From Aphis gossypii (Eukaryota; Arthropoda; Insecta; Hemiptera; Aphididae), in contig NC_065533.1 in assembly GCF_020184175.1 (NCBI RefSeq), positions 55,528,351 through 55,592,350 of the forward strand: a DNA stretch of 64,000 bases, read 5' to 3'. Numbering within the stretch: position 1 is the first letter of the stretch; each line of letters begins with the position of its first letter. Of the stretch, positions 40,297 through 51,379 are shown one piece after another. Both the position numbers and the translations under genes were made by a program. The notes beneath the pieces were generated by a model. It ran no database searches. It was not told the origin of the DNA and was given only the letters and a program-made list of their open reading frames with translations.

Positions 40297-40626
40297 CAAT
40301 GGTTCTTAATCGGTGTTCAGTGGAATTATAATAACTGTTCCCTCAACATTTAAAAATTTTCAATCTTTTTTTAATTATCTAAAATTTTTATTTTTTAGTG
40401 ACTAATATGTAGGCATATCAAGTGTATTGCGGTATATATTCGTTGTTTAATATATTATAAATTTTAAAAATGTAATAAATACCATTGATTAAATATGCAT
40501 GATATACATTGATATACATTGATGTATATTTAATCAATGATAATACTGTTTTATTTTACGGCTTTTTCCACAAAATTTTTATAAAATGTTATGTGTTCCG
40601 TCACTAAAAAAGGTTAAGAACTATTG
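40297..40626. mobile_element. hAT-type MITE, 330 bp, with perfect 8-base target duplication
   Basis: The ends CAATGGTTCTTAATC and, from the other strand, CAATAGTTCTTAACC are inverted. Identical aaataaat copies flank it at 40289-40296 and 40627-40634. The simple sequence of the duplication makes chance agreement more likely than for the 38230 element, but the inverted ends support it independently. Confidence 0.8.
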
Positions 40627-41368
40627 AAATAAATAAATGACAATACTACGAGTAGGTACCTACATGTATTATAACTTAATTATATTTTTTTATAGATACC
40701 TAATAATTGTTATTGATATAATTTATATAATACTCATATTCCTTAAATCTTGATGTTTTTTAGAATAACTATTACCTAAATAAGTATTTAAATGTCTCAA
40801 TGCATCATTTTTAAAATTGAGAACATAATATAGACAGACACAGGTACCTATATAGTAAGTATAGTACTATATAGTATACAGCCATATAGGACATAGGTAA
40901 CTATATAAATATTATTACTGTCTACTTATCTTAACTTCGTCATCTCAACATGTAATCTTTTTGATAAACGGGTGCGAACATAGTTTTTTTAATAACAGTA
41001 TAGGTAGTGATTTAGTCTACATTTTATAATTAATCAAATGAAATATATAAATATGATATTTTCTATAAAATTCATTATAGTTTAAAAATTTAAATAATTT
41101 AAATATATTTATTTTTATTTTTATTTTTTTATGATAAATAAATGACAATTCTGAAGATGTTAAATTGTATACCTACTATTTAAATGCAAAAATTCTTCAT
41201 AGTCTATATTGTAACATAATAAATAATATTGAATGTTTAAAAATTATTAATAATTAAAACACTGTGTAATGTGCATAGAGACTTAACCTATATAAATTAA
41301 ATGATTACAATAAGTAATCTTGAAATAAATAATATAAATAAAAATATAATTTAGTTTAGTGAACTTTT

Positions 41369-44300
41369 TCATTCTTCTTCGGACTCCTCTTCCTCTTCTG
41401 ATTCGTCTTCTTCCTCAGATGATTCTTGTCCTTCTGCTTGAGCAGCATCTAGATGCTCGGTATCATGATCGTCTTCACCACTTTCACCATTTTCTTCAAC
41501 TATCTCGTGTATTTCAACCTTTGTATTAGTATCATCATCATCGTTTTCAGACACAACAGAGGTACTACTTGTTATGGTAGTAGTTTGTTTGATTGTTCGT
41601 TGAAATACTGCTGTAGTTTTAACTCCACCTTCATCTTCGTTAATTATTTCAGTGGAGGTGGTTATGGTTGACGATTGTGCAATCGCAGCAGCATTAGTTT
41701 CTTGAGATTCTGAGCTTATATCTCCAATTTTCTCATACAAATCTGTCTGTTGTTCAGATTGATCAATTTCTTCTTCTGTTTCTTTGACTACTTGTTGAGT
41801 TTCTTCGGTTTCTTCAACATTTTTTTCTAATGCTGATCGAGCTGCTTCTTCTTCTGCCGCTACTCGAGCTGCTTCTTCTTCAGCTGCTACTCGAGCTGCT
41901 TCTTCTTCAGCCGCTACTCGAGCCGCTGCTTCTTCAGCTGCTATTCTAGCTGCTTCTTCTTCAGCTGCTAATCTAGCCGCTTCTTCTTCAGCTGCTAGTC
42001 TAGCCGCTTCTTCTTCCACTGCTATTCTAGCCGCTTCTTCTTCAGCTGCTAGTCTAGCCGCTTCTTCTTCAGCTGCTAGTCTAGCTGCTTCTTCTTCAGC
42101 CGCTATTCTAGCTGCTTCTTTTTCAGCTGCTACTCGAGCTGCTTCTTCTTCAGCCGCTACTCGAGCTGCTTCTTCTTCAGCCGCTACTCGAGCTGCTTCT
42201 TCTTCAACCGCTACTCTAGCTGCGTCTTCTTCAGCGGCCAATCGAGCTGCTTCTTCTTTAGCTACTTTCTCTTCAGCTAGTATCCGTGTGGTTTCTTTTT
42301 CAGCTGCTGATTGAGCTGCTTCCTTTTCGGCTGCTAAATTCTTGTTAGGCGTGGACTCATTCTTGTTAAAATTATATTTGTTATCATCTCCAAAGTTTTT
42401 TCCCCGATAGTTATTCCCTGATGTGTCCGTGTTATTTACTTTAACTGTTGGATTTGTTGAGGATGCCGCCACAGCTTCTCTTGTTTTATTGTAATAAGAC
42501 AACATAGTGATATTGTCATCAACTTCTTTTGACAAATGTGGCCTTCTCCTAGGGTATGCTTTGCCACCAGCATATGAAACGCAAGCCAAGTGTCCTTTAC
42601 CTTTGAAATTTTAAATGGGAAACCAAATAAGATATTATTAATATTGAATAATAATTAAAAATGATTACTATAAGTATTATATTATACCAATGTTATTATC
42701 GCGGCGATAAGAATCTGAGTCAGAAAGGATTTTTTCAATATAAGCATCAGATTCTATGCGTTGAGATACTGGTAATTCACTACCATATCCATTAGACACC
42801 GAGGATATTTTGGGCCTGATTGTAGGAGTGTATACTTGTTTAAGCAACCCAGCGGTTTGAGCTCTGATGTCTCTTGTAACATCATCAAAGTTCTAAAATT
42901 ATCAAAATAATATTATTAATAATAAAATAAATCTTTATATTTAAAAAAAATAAATTTAATTAGTTCTCACTGTAGAACTTCTAGAGTTCAGATATTCATC
43001 AGTAGGGTCGTACGATGGATGAGATCTTGGACGATGTTCTATCCTATCTAAAACACCATGAATAGTAGCTGCGGATCTTCTGTGCATTGGTACGTAATGA
43101 TGGTGATTATAAGGATAACCATTGTAAGGTAAAACATTTGGAGATGGTTTCCCGGTCGATAATGACGGTGTCAAAATAAATGGAGTAGGTGTAGTACTCG
43201 TCTGATAAACTTGATGCGCCTGATTAGTGATTATAATATTAATTAATTATTTGTTATATTATTATGTTTTTAAAGGTATGAATTGTTTTGATTTTTCATA
43301 CAAGATGCATTAAAACTTATTAGAATATCATTGAGGTACCCAGATATTTTTATAAAACCAATAGGTACCTAATATTGGTATTCAATTAACAAATCTAGTT
43401 CAAAAGATCTTGTACCAAAATATAATTGTAAAAAAATATCTAGTAGATCTAACATCCAGGGTTAAATAACCAACAAATACTTAGAAAAAATATTCAAATA
43501 AAATGTAAAATTGGAAAATAACCTATTTATAATAATAATTGGATTACTATAGAGTGTGTTTATCAAATGACAATAATTTATTTTAAAGGTTATAAATAAT
43601 AAAAATATATTTGTTTCTTTGTAAAATATTTAAATAGGTATATATTCTATTTTATATTAGTTAAATTATTTAAGTATGAAATACGTAAAACTTCACCATA
43701 TTAAAAAGTGTTATAAAAACATTTATATGTATTCTTTTTATATTTTTAATTTTATTTATAATTAATTGATTCCAAAATAAGACAAAGCATATAAAAATAT
43801 GATACACACTTTTCAACGCATTACTGGTATAGCTTGACTGAGAATGATAGTTTATCACGAATATGATTATAATACATTAGTCGATGGTTTCAATAACAGT
43901 ACTTTTATTCTACATCTTTGATACAAGCTAATACTTAATAACAATTAATACCTAACAATAGAATTTACCTTTTATTTCGTTAGAAATTACCAATAAAAAC
44001 GTTGAAAAGATTGTCAGCTTGAACTGAGTTTTGTTGTCATTTTGTCAACTGTCTAGTCCAGTACTGACAGTAGATACTATACAGTCATACTGACCATACT
44101 CTACCTAGAGTTTAGAGTTCTAGAGTCTAGACTCTAGTTAAACATAGATTTAAATAATAAAATATGATACCGATAATCAAATATGTTATATTGTTGTTCA
44201 TTTTTGAACACTTTATACATTATTATATTAATTAAATTTATGAAAAATAAAAAATACATTATTATTTATAGGTACCTAATAAGTAATTTATTATTTATTA

Positions 44301-47300
44301 TTTTTACTTGAACAATCATTAATAAATTAAATATTTTTTTTAATGTGATTAATCTTAACTTAAATTAGTATGTTATTCATATTAATTTTTCGTTATTATT
44401 TATAAATTATAAAAATATTACTTATACCTACTATTTTAAATAGGCTATTTTATTATTTTTTTTTAATTTGAAGTTTTATATTATATATGTACAAAATTTA
44501 CATAATAATTTGTTGCCTATTCCACGAAATGAATAGACTTTGATTTATCATGAATTACATTCATAATATTTTATCTAAATATAATACAATAGTTAAAGTT
44601 ATTTTTAATACTAATTATTAGCTATTTGGCATAAATTCTATAAAATAGAATAGGTTCAATAAGAACAAATTTAAAGTAGGTATTGTGTTACGGTTACTCC
44701 TTAAAATTACTTACATACATTTATTAATATTATATATTATACACGATTAAAAATATATATTCTAATGAATAATGATACTTTTATTATTAATATTACTTAG
44801 TACGTGTTCAATTGGCACAATATCAAATATGCTACAGTAATGCAGAATACAGAATCACATAAACCTTAACTTTTTCATCTACACACACGTTTTAAAATAA
44901 CACTCCAGATTTGTGACTACAATGATCTATATATTATATCAGTAGTTCATGACGTATACGTATGTTGGTACTGATGAATTGTTTTTCATAATATTACAAT
45001 TATAATATATTATACATATTATTCTTTGTTTTATTGCATTTGAATGTTTTATACCTAATGTTGATTGATTAGATAGGTATTTCAATGTTGTATACAATAA
45101 ACTAAAAGAATAATATAATCATATGTATAATTAGGTACCTATTATGAAATATTCAAATATCCCATAAATACATGTACGTTATTTTGAAAAGCTATGCCGT
45201 ACGGCGTACACACAAAAATTGTAATTTAGAAAATCGTATTCCTAGTTCTAAAATTAGCATCTGTCTAAATTATGATGTAAGTAGAATTTATTGAAATGCA
45301 TTACACTTATGTTCTCACATTCCACAACTTATTATATTACATGTACAATATGCCAATTTATACATTATATATAATATACTAATTATAATAAGCACATAAC
45401 ATAATAATACACATATCAGTATGACAGTATATCACATAAAATATTTTATATTGTGCGATTATTTACCTAATCATTTTTTAATTTTCATAAAATATAAGTA
45501 AATCATTATATACTACCTACGTCTTATATAAAGCATATTACAGAAAATACATCTGAAACAATATACGATAAACTCAGTTCTTAGGATTGCTATTTTTTTA
45601 AATGAAAAGTTTATATGTTGAAAATTCAAACTACACCAGCGTTTCTCAACCTTTTTCTCTCGTCACACACTTAGGTATAATCTAAACCAATATTTAGCAG
45701 TGGCACACTTGTCACTGACTTGTATATGTATACATGTTTTTTTATAGTAGGCTTTCATCATATAAATTATTAATACCAAAGTAGTTGTATATCAGTATAT
45801 TTCTAGCAAACAATTTAAAACGGTGTATTAATTTAGGATAGAAAAAAAAATTATTATTACATTTTAATTTTCAACCAATTACCTACATTTTACATAAACG
45901 TTTAATGATAATCCTGAAGTTTCGCGGTACACCTATAAAGATCTTAAGGCACATCAATGTGCATACCTGGTTTAAATAATAAATAAAAAACTGAAGGATA
46001 GGTGTATACTATACATTCTAAAATATGAATATTGAATAATTAACCATTAGTAATTATTATTTATAAAAAGTTAAAGATAAGAAGGCTGAAGGGGAGAGAC
46101 AAAATTTTAAAGAACCTGCAGATAAAACCATTGACTACCTATTAAAAATATATTATAAGTAATTTTTAAAAACGAATTGGCTAATAAGATAATAGAAAAA
46201 GATCTTTATAGGATAACGGATGTATAATAATAAATAAGTAGACTGTAACTTGACACGTCATACGTCATATTCATAAAATCATAACACATTTGTTGGCTAA
46301 AATTCAAATAACTCGTCTATCAGTTAACAACAAAATTATTACCCATGGGCCATGTGACCATGTGGATTTAAAATATTTGGACCACAAACATAATTTATCA
46401 TCATACGGCAGATGGTTTTTTCATATATATATATATATATATAGCGCATTTAAAAACGTTAAGTTAAAAAATAAAATATGAGCTTCCCTTCCGTCTCTTC
46501 TTTTGAGTTCATGTGAGTTAATCAATACCTATTACCTAAGTTAACTGTTGAAATTATAGGTGTATTTTTTACGGTATTCTTAAGGTACCTAGGTAATTGA
46601 TCAAAATTAGAAAATAAATATCATTACGATATTTTGAAATTTTAACTTATGAATTATGATTATAAAGTATAATATATTTTATAGCTACTAGCTAGGTAGG
46701 TACCTATAGTATTATAAAAAGTTTACACAAGCTACCTATACCATTAAATCTCAATTCGTATCTACTCCTAAAGTACGTAAAACTTAATTTAAATTTCCGT
46801 GTAACACATAAAATATATTTCCCTGTTGAATCGAAGTAACAATATTAATATATTATATACCTAATACTCGTATTATGTTTTTTACACAAGTAATTGTGTC
46901 GTAGATAGGTATCTATTAACCAGATATAAAAGACAGAAATATAATACAGTACGAAGTACTATTGAGTCTTTTAACTTAAAGTTATAAATTTTATAACAAA
47001 TTTACAAGTATAAATTTTATAGTGCAAAATATGTTTACTCTATTTAAGGTATATTTAGTGAATTATATGGATATTTATATCAATATAATATACATTTTTC
47101 AGTGTTGGAGTATTTCATAAAAATAGTTTGGTGTTAAAATGATACGTTATAAAAAGCTGTAATTGCATTTGAGTATCACGCATATTATAAATTTAGATCA
47201 TTTTTGGTTTTAAAATTGAATTACATTTGAATATATTTACGATAGTGAGATAGTAATAAACTGATTCTGTATAGTTATCATTTATTTAAATTTGAAATTG

Positions 47301-50300
47301 AGAAATCGAGAAAAAATGTAGAAATAAAAACTAAAAATTGGATATTGTGATATGTTTTTTGTTGTTAATAATATTGAGGCTTTGAAATTATAATATAATA
47401 TTTATATTTTATTATACCCAAGAGCGGGTAAACCTACTAGCATAAAAGTTATTAGTTACGTATAGGTATAAATTTATTTTTTATTAAAACAACCCCCTAA
47501 TACCTAATTCTTTATTCACTGATAACTCGTATCATATTTTGAGTCGGTGTATATAATTAGACGGTTAATAATTACCTTATAGTAGGTAGGTGGCAAATCA
47601 TAGCCATCGGACGAGTACAGTGGCTGCAATCAAGTATAAATAATATTCATTTGTAGGAGAAAAAAAAAGTTGAAAATAAAATAATATATTAAACACACGA
47701 TGAGACATTTCTTTTCAATAAATAATATTTATTTTTAACAATAACAACAACAACGATAACGACAACATCGAAATAAATTATATAATATTATTATTATAAG
47801 TTTAAAAATTAATTCAGTAGTAGGTAGGTTATATTATTATGATCATAGCAGTAGTGTATGTATATAGTGGTTGTAACGTGTTTGTTATAATATTATGTGT
47901 GTTTCGTGTGTCGATATTAAGATATTAAACTAACTGCAGCTGCAGTTTAAAATATAAACTATATTAGATTCTATAATAATAATAATAATAATGTATGATA
48001 CATTATGTATACCAGTTATATGAGTTATTAATTTAATATATATTATAAAATAATAATTTAAGTATCATTAAAAATGCGTGCGTGCGTGCGTTTTGCGTAA
48101 ATATAATGTTATATCAAACCATAATTTTAAATATATAGGTATAATATATTATGGTTTCGATTAGTAACATCTATATAATAACATTATTGTAGTATAGGTA
48201 TTAAAATAATATTCTCGGCTTCTCCAGTCGTCAAAATCTAACGGTCGTGTAAATCAGACGCGGTAAGAGTAGTGACGGTAGGTGGGAGTGCCTCCGGGCA
48301 AACGACCGCTGGTGGTGGTCGAGTAAGACGAGTGGTAACCTCCGGGACGGCCGTCGGACGAGGAACTCGTGCGGGTTACCTTCTCCGTTGAGTAGCTCGA
48401 GCCGGGGCGACCTGAGGACTCGATGCGTTGCTCGGTGTGGTATTCGTATTGCCGTCTCGTTTCGACCGGCGCCGGTGTGCTGTACGACGAGCTCACAGAG
48501 TATCTGCTGGGCGTCTATATACATATAAAACACAACGCGCACGTCACGCATTTCTTTATAGTGTCTTTTTTTTTTTTTTTAAACGATTGCTTCTAATAGT
48601 AGGTATGTCTATGTCTACGTGTGGTAAAAAATGCCGACATCCGTTTTGCATGGGTACAAGTGACGCGAGTCGTCGAGAGTCGAAAACAAAACGGTCTCTA
48701 TAAAATATCCCTACACCACTAGCTCTATAGGTTAGATTACGTGCGATTATGTATAGTGTGTATATGCTATACATATATATATATATAGAGAGTATATTAC
48801 CGACACCTTTTACCGAATTTTGTTTTAAATCTTTTTTAAATGTATACATATAGACACGCGAAAATCGTAAATATAAAATAATATTATGTTATTTTTTAAT
48901 CAATCTCGCGGCGAACGGTATTCGTATTATATTATAAACATCGTTTGCGGCGGTCTGTCATCGTTTTTTGTTTATTAATATCGGTAAAACGTCGGCGGCA
49001 ACGAGCTGAACAGTATCCGCCGGCGGGTGTGCCCCTCGTGCCCTTCGGTATCCACCCGGTGGCGGTTCAGGCGGCTCTTGGAAGGTATTGTTTCGGTTTC
49101 GTGCAAGTGTCGGCGAGCCAGCGCGCTCTTAATCAACGCTTTCGTTTCCGTCTCTACGTCCGTCTCGTTGCCGGCCCCGAGGAACTCCCGTTGCATTTGA
49201 TTTTTGTCACCTTTTCTCCCGTACACTAGATAAGGCAACTGGACCTGACTGGGACGGGGGACATTGGGGACCTTGTGCCACGGGACGCGGACCGTGTTTC
49301 TGGTAAACGCGGCCGGTTTGGGTTGACCGTGCTCTTGGTGGCCGTGTTCTGGCTATAACACACACACACACATACACACACACACACACACACACCCACA
49401 CACCCACACACACTGATAAGTATATATCTATGCCTCTATATATGTGTTTGTATTATTCAATATATGTAAAATACGGGAATTTGGTCGGTTTCCAATACAT
49501 GGGTATATATTATATTTTATTTATTTGGGTAGGTATACCTATACGGACGTTCGTTACGACTAAAATGTGCGTGTGTATGTGTTAGTCACACAAACGACCG
49601 GTCTGATATTTTAGTGAGACTTCTAAATTACGATATTGATAATAAACACTCGATATTCATGTGCCATGGGTGTACAATATTATGAGCTTAACTTAAAAAT
49701 AATTCGTGACACGTTTCGTAACTTAACTTATGTATTGTATAAATATCTGTATAATTTGTAGCACTTGTTAACTAAAGCTAGATATTAGGTACTAATATTT
49801 GACAAAATAATGTGTAACAACAAAACAAACTATACAATATAATATATACTATATTTAAGGCAGTAAAAAGTATGGAATATAATATAAGTATAAACACTGA
49901 CTAATACTAAAATGTAATAATATTAAATGAACAACTAAAAGAAAAATTAGTTTTAAATTACCAGATACCCAAGATGATGGGCACTAATAATCACAATTTT
50001 ATTATAACTATAATCGAAGTATATCAATGTGTAAAATCGTACGTATCCAGTCAATGCAGTCAAAGAATGTCCATTATTTATCGAATTATTTTAATATGTA
50101 TGTATTACAATAACAAAGATAATAATTATTAATGTACAAGAGAAAATAAAGTTTGTGTAAAGTTTATTTTTAAATTGCATTTAAATAATTGCATTTACTA
50201 ATGCATTAGATAAATTTTTTGTGTAAGAAAAAAGTTTAAAAGAATTTACAAATTTAAATTTAGATTTGAGTGTTAAACGTTATTAATAAATACGGAGCCC

Positions 50301-51379
50301 CAGAAATGGTCAAGTCGCCAAAAATTGGTACGCATAAATTATACACTTGAGAACATTCTATACAAAATTAAAAAAATAAACATAAAGTATAAAAATAAGT
50401 GTAAAATTAAAAACTATTGAAAAAATAAACCCATGATTCATGAAAACATTTTGATGATGTTTGGTGTTGGTAATAGTTAATGAGTAATACAATTGATTGA
50501 GTTTCAAAATAACTTATTTTATGACTTTTTACTAATTATTTAAATAGATATAATTTATAATGCAATATGGTCGTCATCGTTGTCGAACATACACAAACAC
50601 ACTTAGTATATAACTATTAGTATTTTCTTTCAATGTTGTTAGAACAATACTTCCACCACAGCCAATGGTGAAATGGTGAGTGGCATATTATACATGTCCC
50701 AGTAGTTTTTATTTTTTAAAATACAAATATATACATAATATACAATTTCATTTTTATTTCAATGCGGCTATTTTAAATTTTACCCCCCTCGCAAAGAATT
50801 CATAGTTTTTTTTTTATTAAGCCATTTCATGGCTGCACATTTTTTTTCATAGTTAACATACATTGTCTGTGATGGAGGTTTTTCACGAGGAATTTGGGAA
50901 GTATGTCTTTATATTTTGTTGTTAATGAAAGTTTCAAACGGTGCCGTCGTAAGGTTCAGATAGACCTCCGTGCCAAATATGTTCAGGCATTCCGAAACTT
51001 TTTAGTTTTCACACCACATTGATTTTTTTTTTTTAAATAAAATTATTTGTTGTCAAATAATCAAAAATAAGACATGAACGATAATATACGGGGTCGATTT
51101 TGACCATTAAAATAATGATGATTGGTGGTATAGATTCCAGGCATAACCCTTAAGACGGCACAGTTGTTGACTAAGTAGTCGGTAGGTGATTTTTGATAAC
51201 GGTGATTTATCAATTAACGACAGCAAATCGCTTACAGTTACGACACAACTTAACTATTATCGAATTAATAGTAGGTAATTACAAATCAAAAAAAAAAAAC
51301 TTACAGTGACTGAATAAGAACTGGCTGGTTTGTAGTACGCCGGTCTGCGGGAAGTGTAAAAGTCCGAAGAGTAAACCAT
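41369..51379 (-). CDS. Putative structural protein, long isoform, 602 residues with EEEAARxAA repeats
   Basis: Exons are 51379-51305, 47623-47576, 43219-42971, 42892-42688 and 42600-41369; all junctions are GT/AG and in phase (75+48+249+205+1,232 nt including stop). It starts MVYSSDFYTSRRPAYYK. The exon-2 piece PLYSSDGYDLPPTYYK echoes the first exon. The middle is Pro/Ser/Tyr-rich (AHQVYQTSTTPTPF, a His/Tyr patch, NFDDVTRDIRAQTAGLL). After GKGHLACVSYAGGKAYPRRRP come about sixteen nine-residue repeats, a Glu/Thr/Ser region and a tail ending in an SEEEDESEEEEESEEE run. The nine-residue period does not fit a heptad coiled coil; an extended charged helix is more likely. Tyr/Ser-rich heads and charged rods suggest a cytoskeletal or sarcomeric protein, but this is inference: I do not recognise the family. 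Confidence 0.8.
41840..42265 (-). repeat. 27-bp coding minisatellite (EEEAARxAA, about 16 copies)
   Basis: Tandem 27-base units encode EEEAAR followed by V/I/L-A-A/V. The order of variable residues shows a higher-order pattern: an I-L-L trio recurs twice in the middle, flanked by blocks of V units. This suggests expansion by unequal exchange of 81-base blocks as well as single units. Confidence 0.85.
45637..45990. mobile_element. Partial hAT-type MITE
   Basis: The left end CAGCGTTTCTCAACCTTTTT followed by 'cgtcacacac' is a classic hAT-type terminus, and near 45920-45975 a diverged right part ('gcggtacacct ... ggcacatcaatgtgcatacctgg') mirrors the subterminal repeats. The right terminal repeat is too eroded to place and no 8-base duplication is visible. 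Confidence 0.5.
46422..46443. repeat. (AT)n microsatellite
   Basis: Eleven at units, intronic to the repeat-protein gene. Confidence 0.85.
48254..51379 (-). CDS. Same gene, short isoform B (111 residues) using the alternative last exon at 48.3 kb
   Basis: Exon 51379-51305 joins exon 48514-48254 at phase 0 (acceptor ATATAG): SSYSVT then TPSRYSVSSSYSTPAPVET, EYHTEQRIESSGRPGSSYS, several Ser/Gly/Arg-rich segments and the ending GRLPGGTPTYRHYSYRV before TGA. The Ser/Tyr-rich style matches the first exon. The exon stands out as GC-rich against AT-rich introns. Whether it follows exon 51305 directly or is spliced after part of the 49 kb exon cannot be decided by sequence alone; only the direct junction was found to keep phase. 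Confidence 0.65.
48975..51379 (-). CDS. Same gene, short isoform A (150 residues) using the alternative last exon at 49 kb
   Basis: Exon 51379-51305 joins exon 49352-48975 at phase 0: SSYSVT then PEHGHQEHGQPKPAAFTRN, NTVRVPWHKVPNVPRPSQV, QLPYLVYGRKGDKNQMQRE and a charged tail ending PPTFYRY and TAA. The exon is far more GC-rich than its surroundings, as expected of coding DNA. Its acceptor (TTATAG) is preceded in the transcript by a long (UG)n tract rather than a normal polypyrimidine tract. An internal donor that skips the tail cannot be excluded. Being an alternative last exon is inferred from in-phase acceptor plus in-frame stop; no transcript was examined. Confidence 0.65.
49357..49413. 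repeat. (CA)n microsatellite, (UG)n in the minus-strand transcript
   Basis: Nearly pure ca repeat with a few interruptions. It ends a few bases from the acceptor of the alternative exon beginning at 49352, so the minus-strand pre-mRNA carries a UG repeat where the polypyrimidine tract should be. Confidence 0.9.

Larger units (their letters stand above)
38567..41368. other. Intergenic DNA downstream of the repeat-protein gene, with MITEs
   Basis: No gene is recognised. It holds one well-bounded hAT-type element (40297-40626) and one partial one (39650-39982). The last few hundred bases before 41369 should be the 3' UTR of the long isoform of the neighbouring gene; TTTATT words (AATAAA on the minus strand) are frequent near 41100 and 41320. 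Confidence 0.4.
43220..47575 (-). other. Large intron of the repeat-protein gene
   Basis: Lies between the exons at 47623-47576 and 43219-42971. It is AT-rich and contains a hAT-type remnant (45637-45990) and an (AT)n run; I see no further exon. Confidence 0.5.

Noticed and set aside
42200..51379. Naming the repeat-protein gene as myofilin or another insect muscle protein
   Set aside because: The Tyr/Ser-rich head and charged rod are suggestive, but I cannot recall a matching sequence well enough to assign a name.
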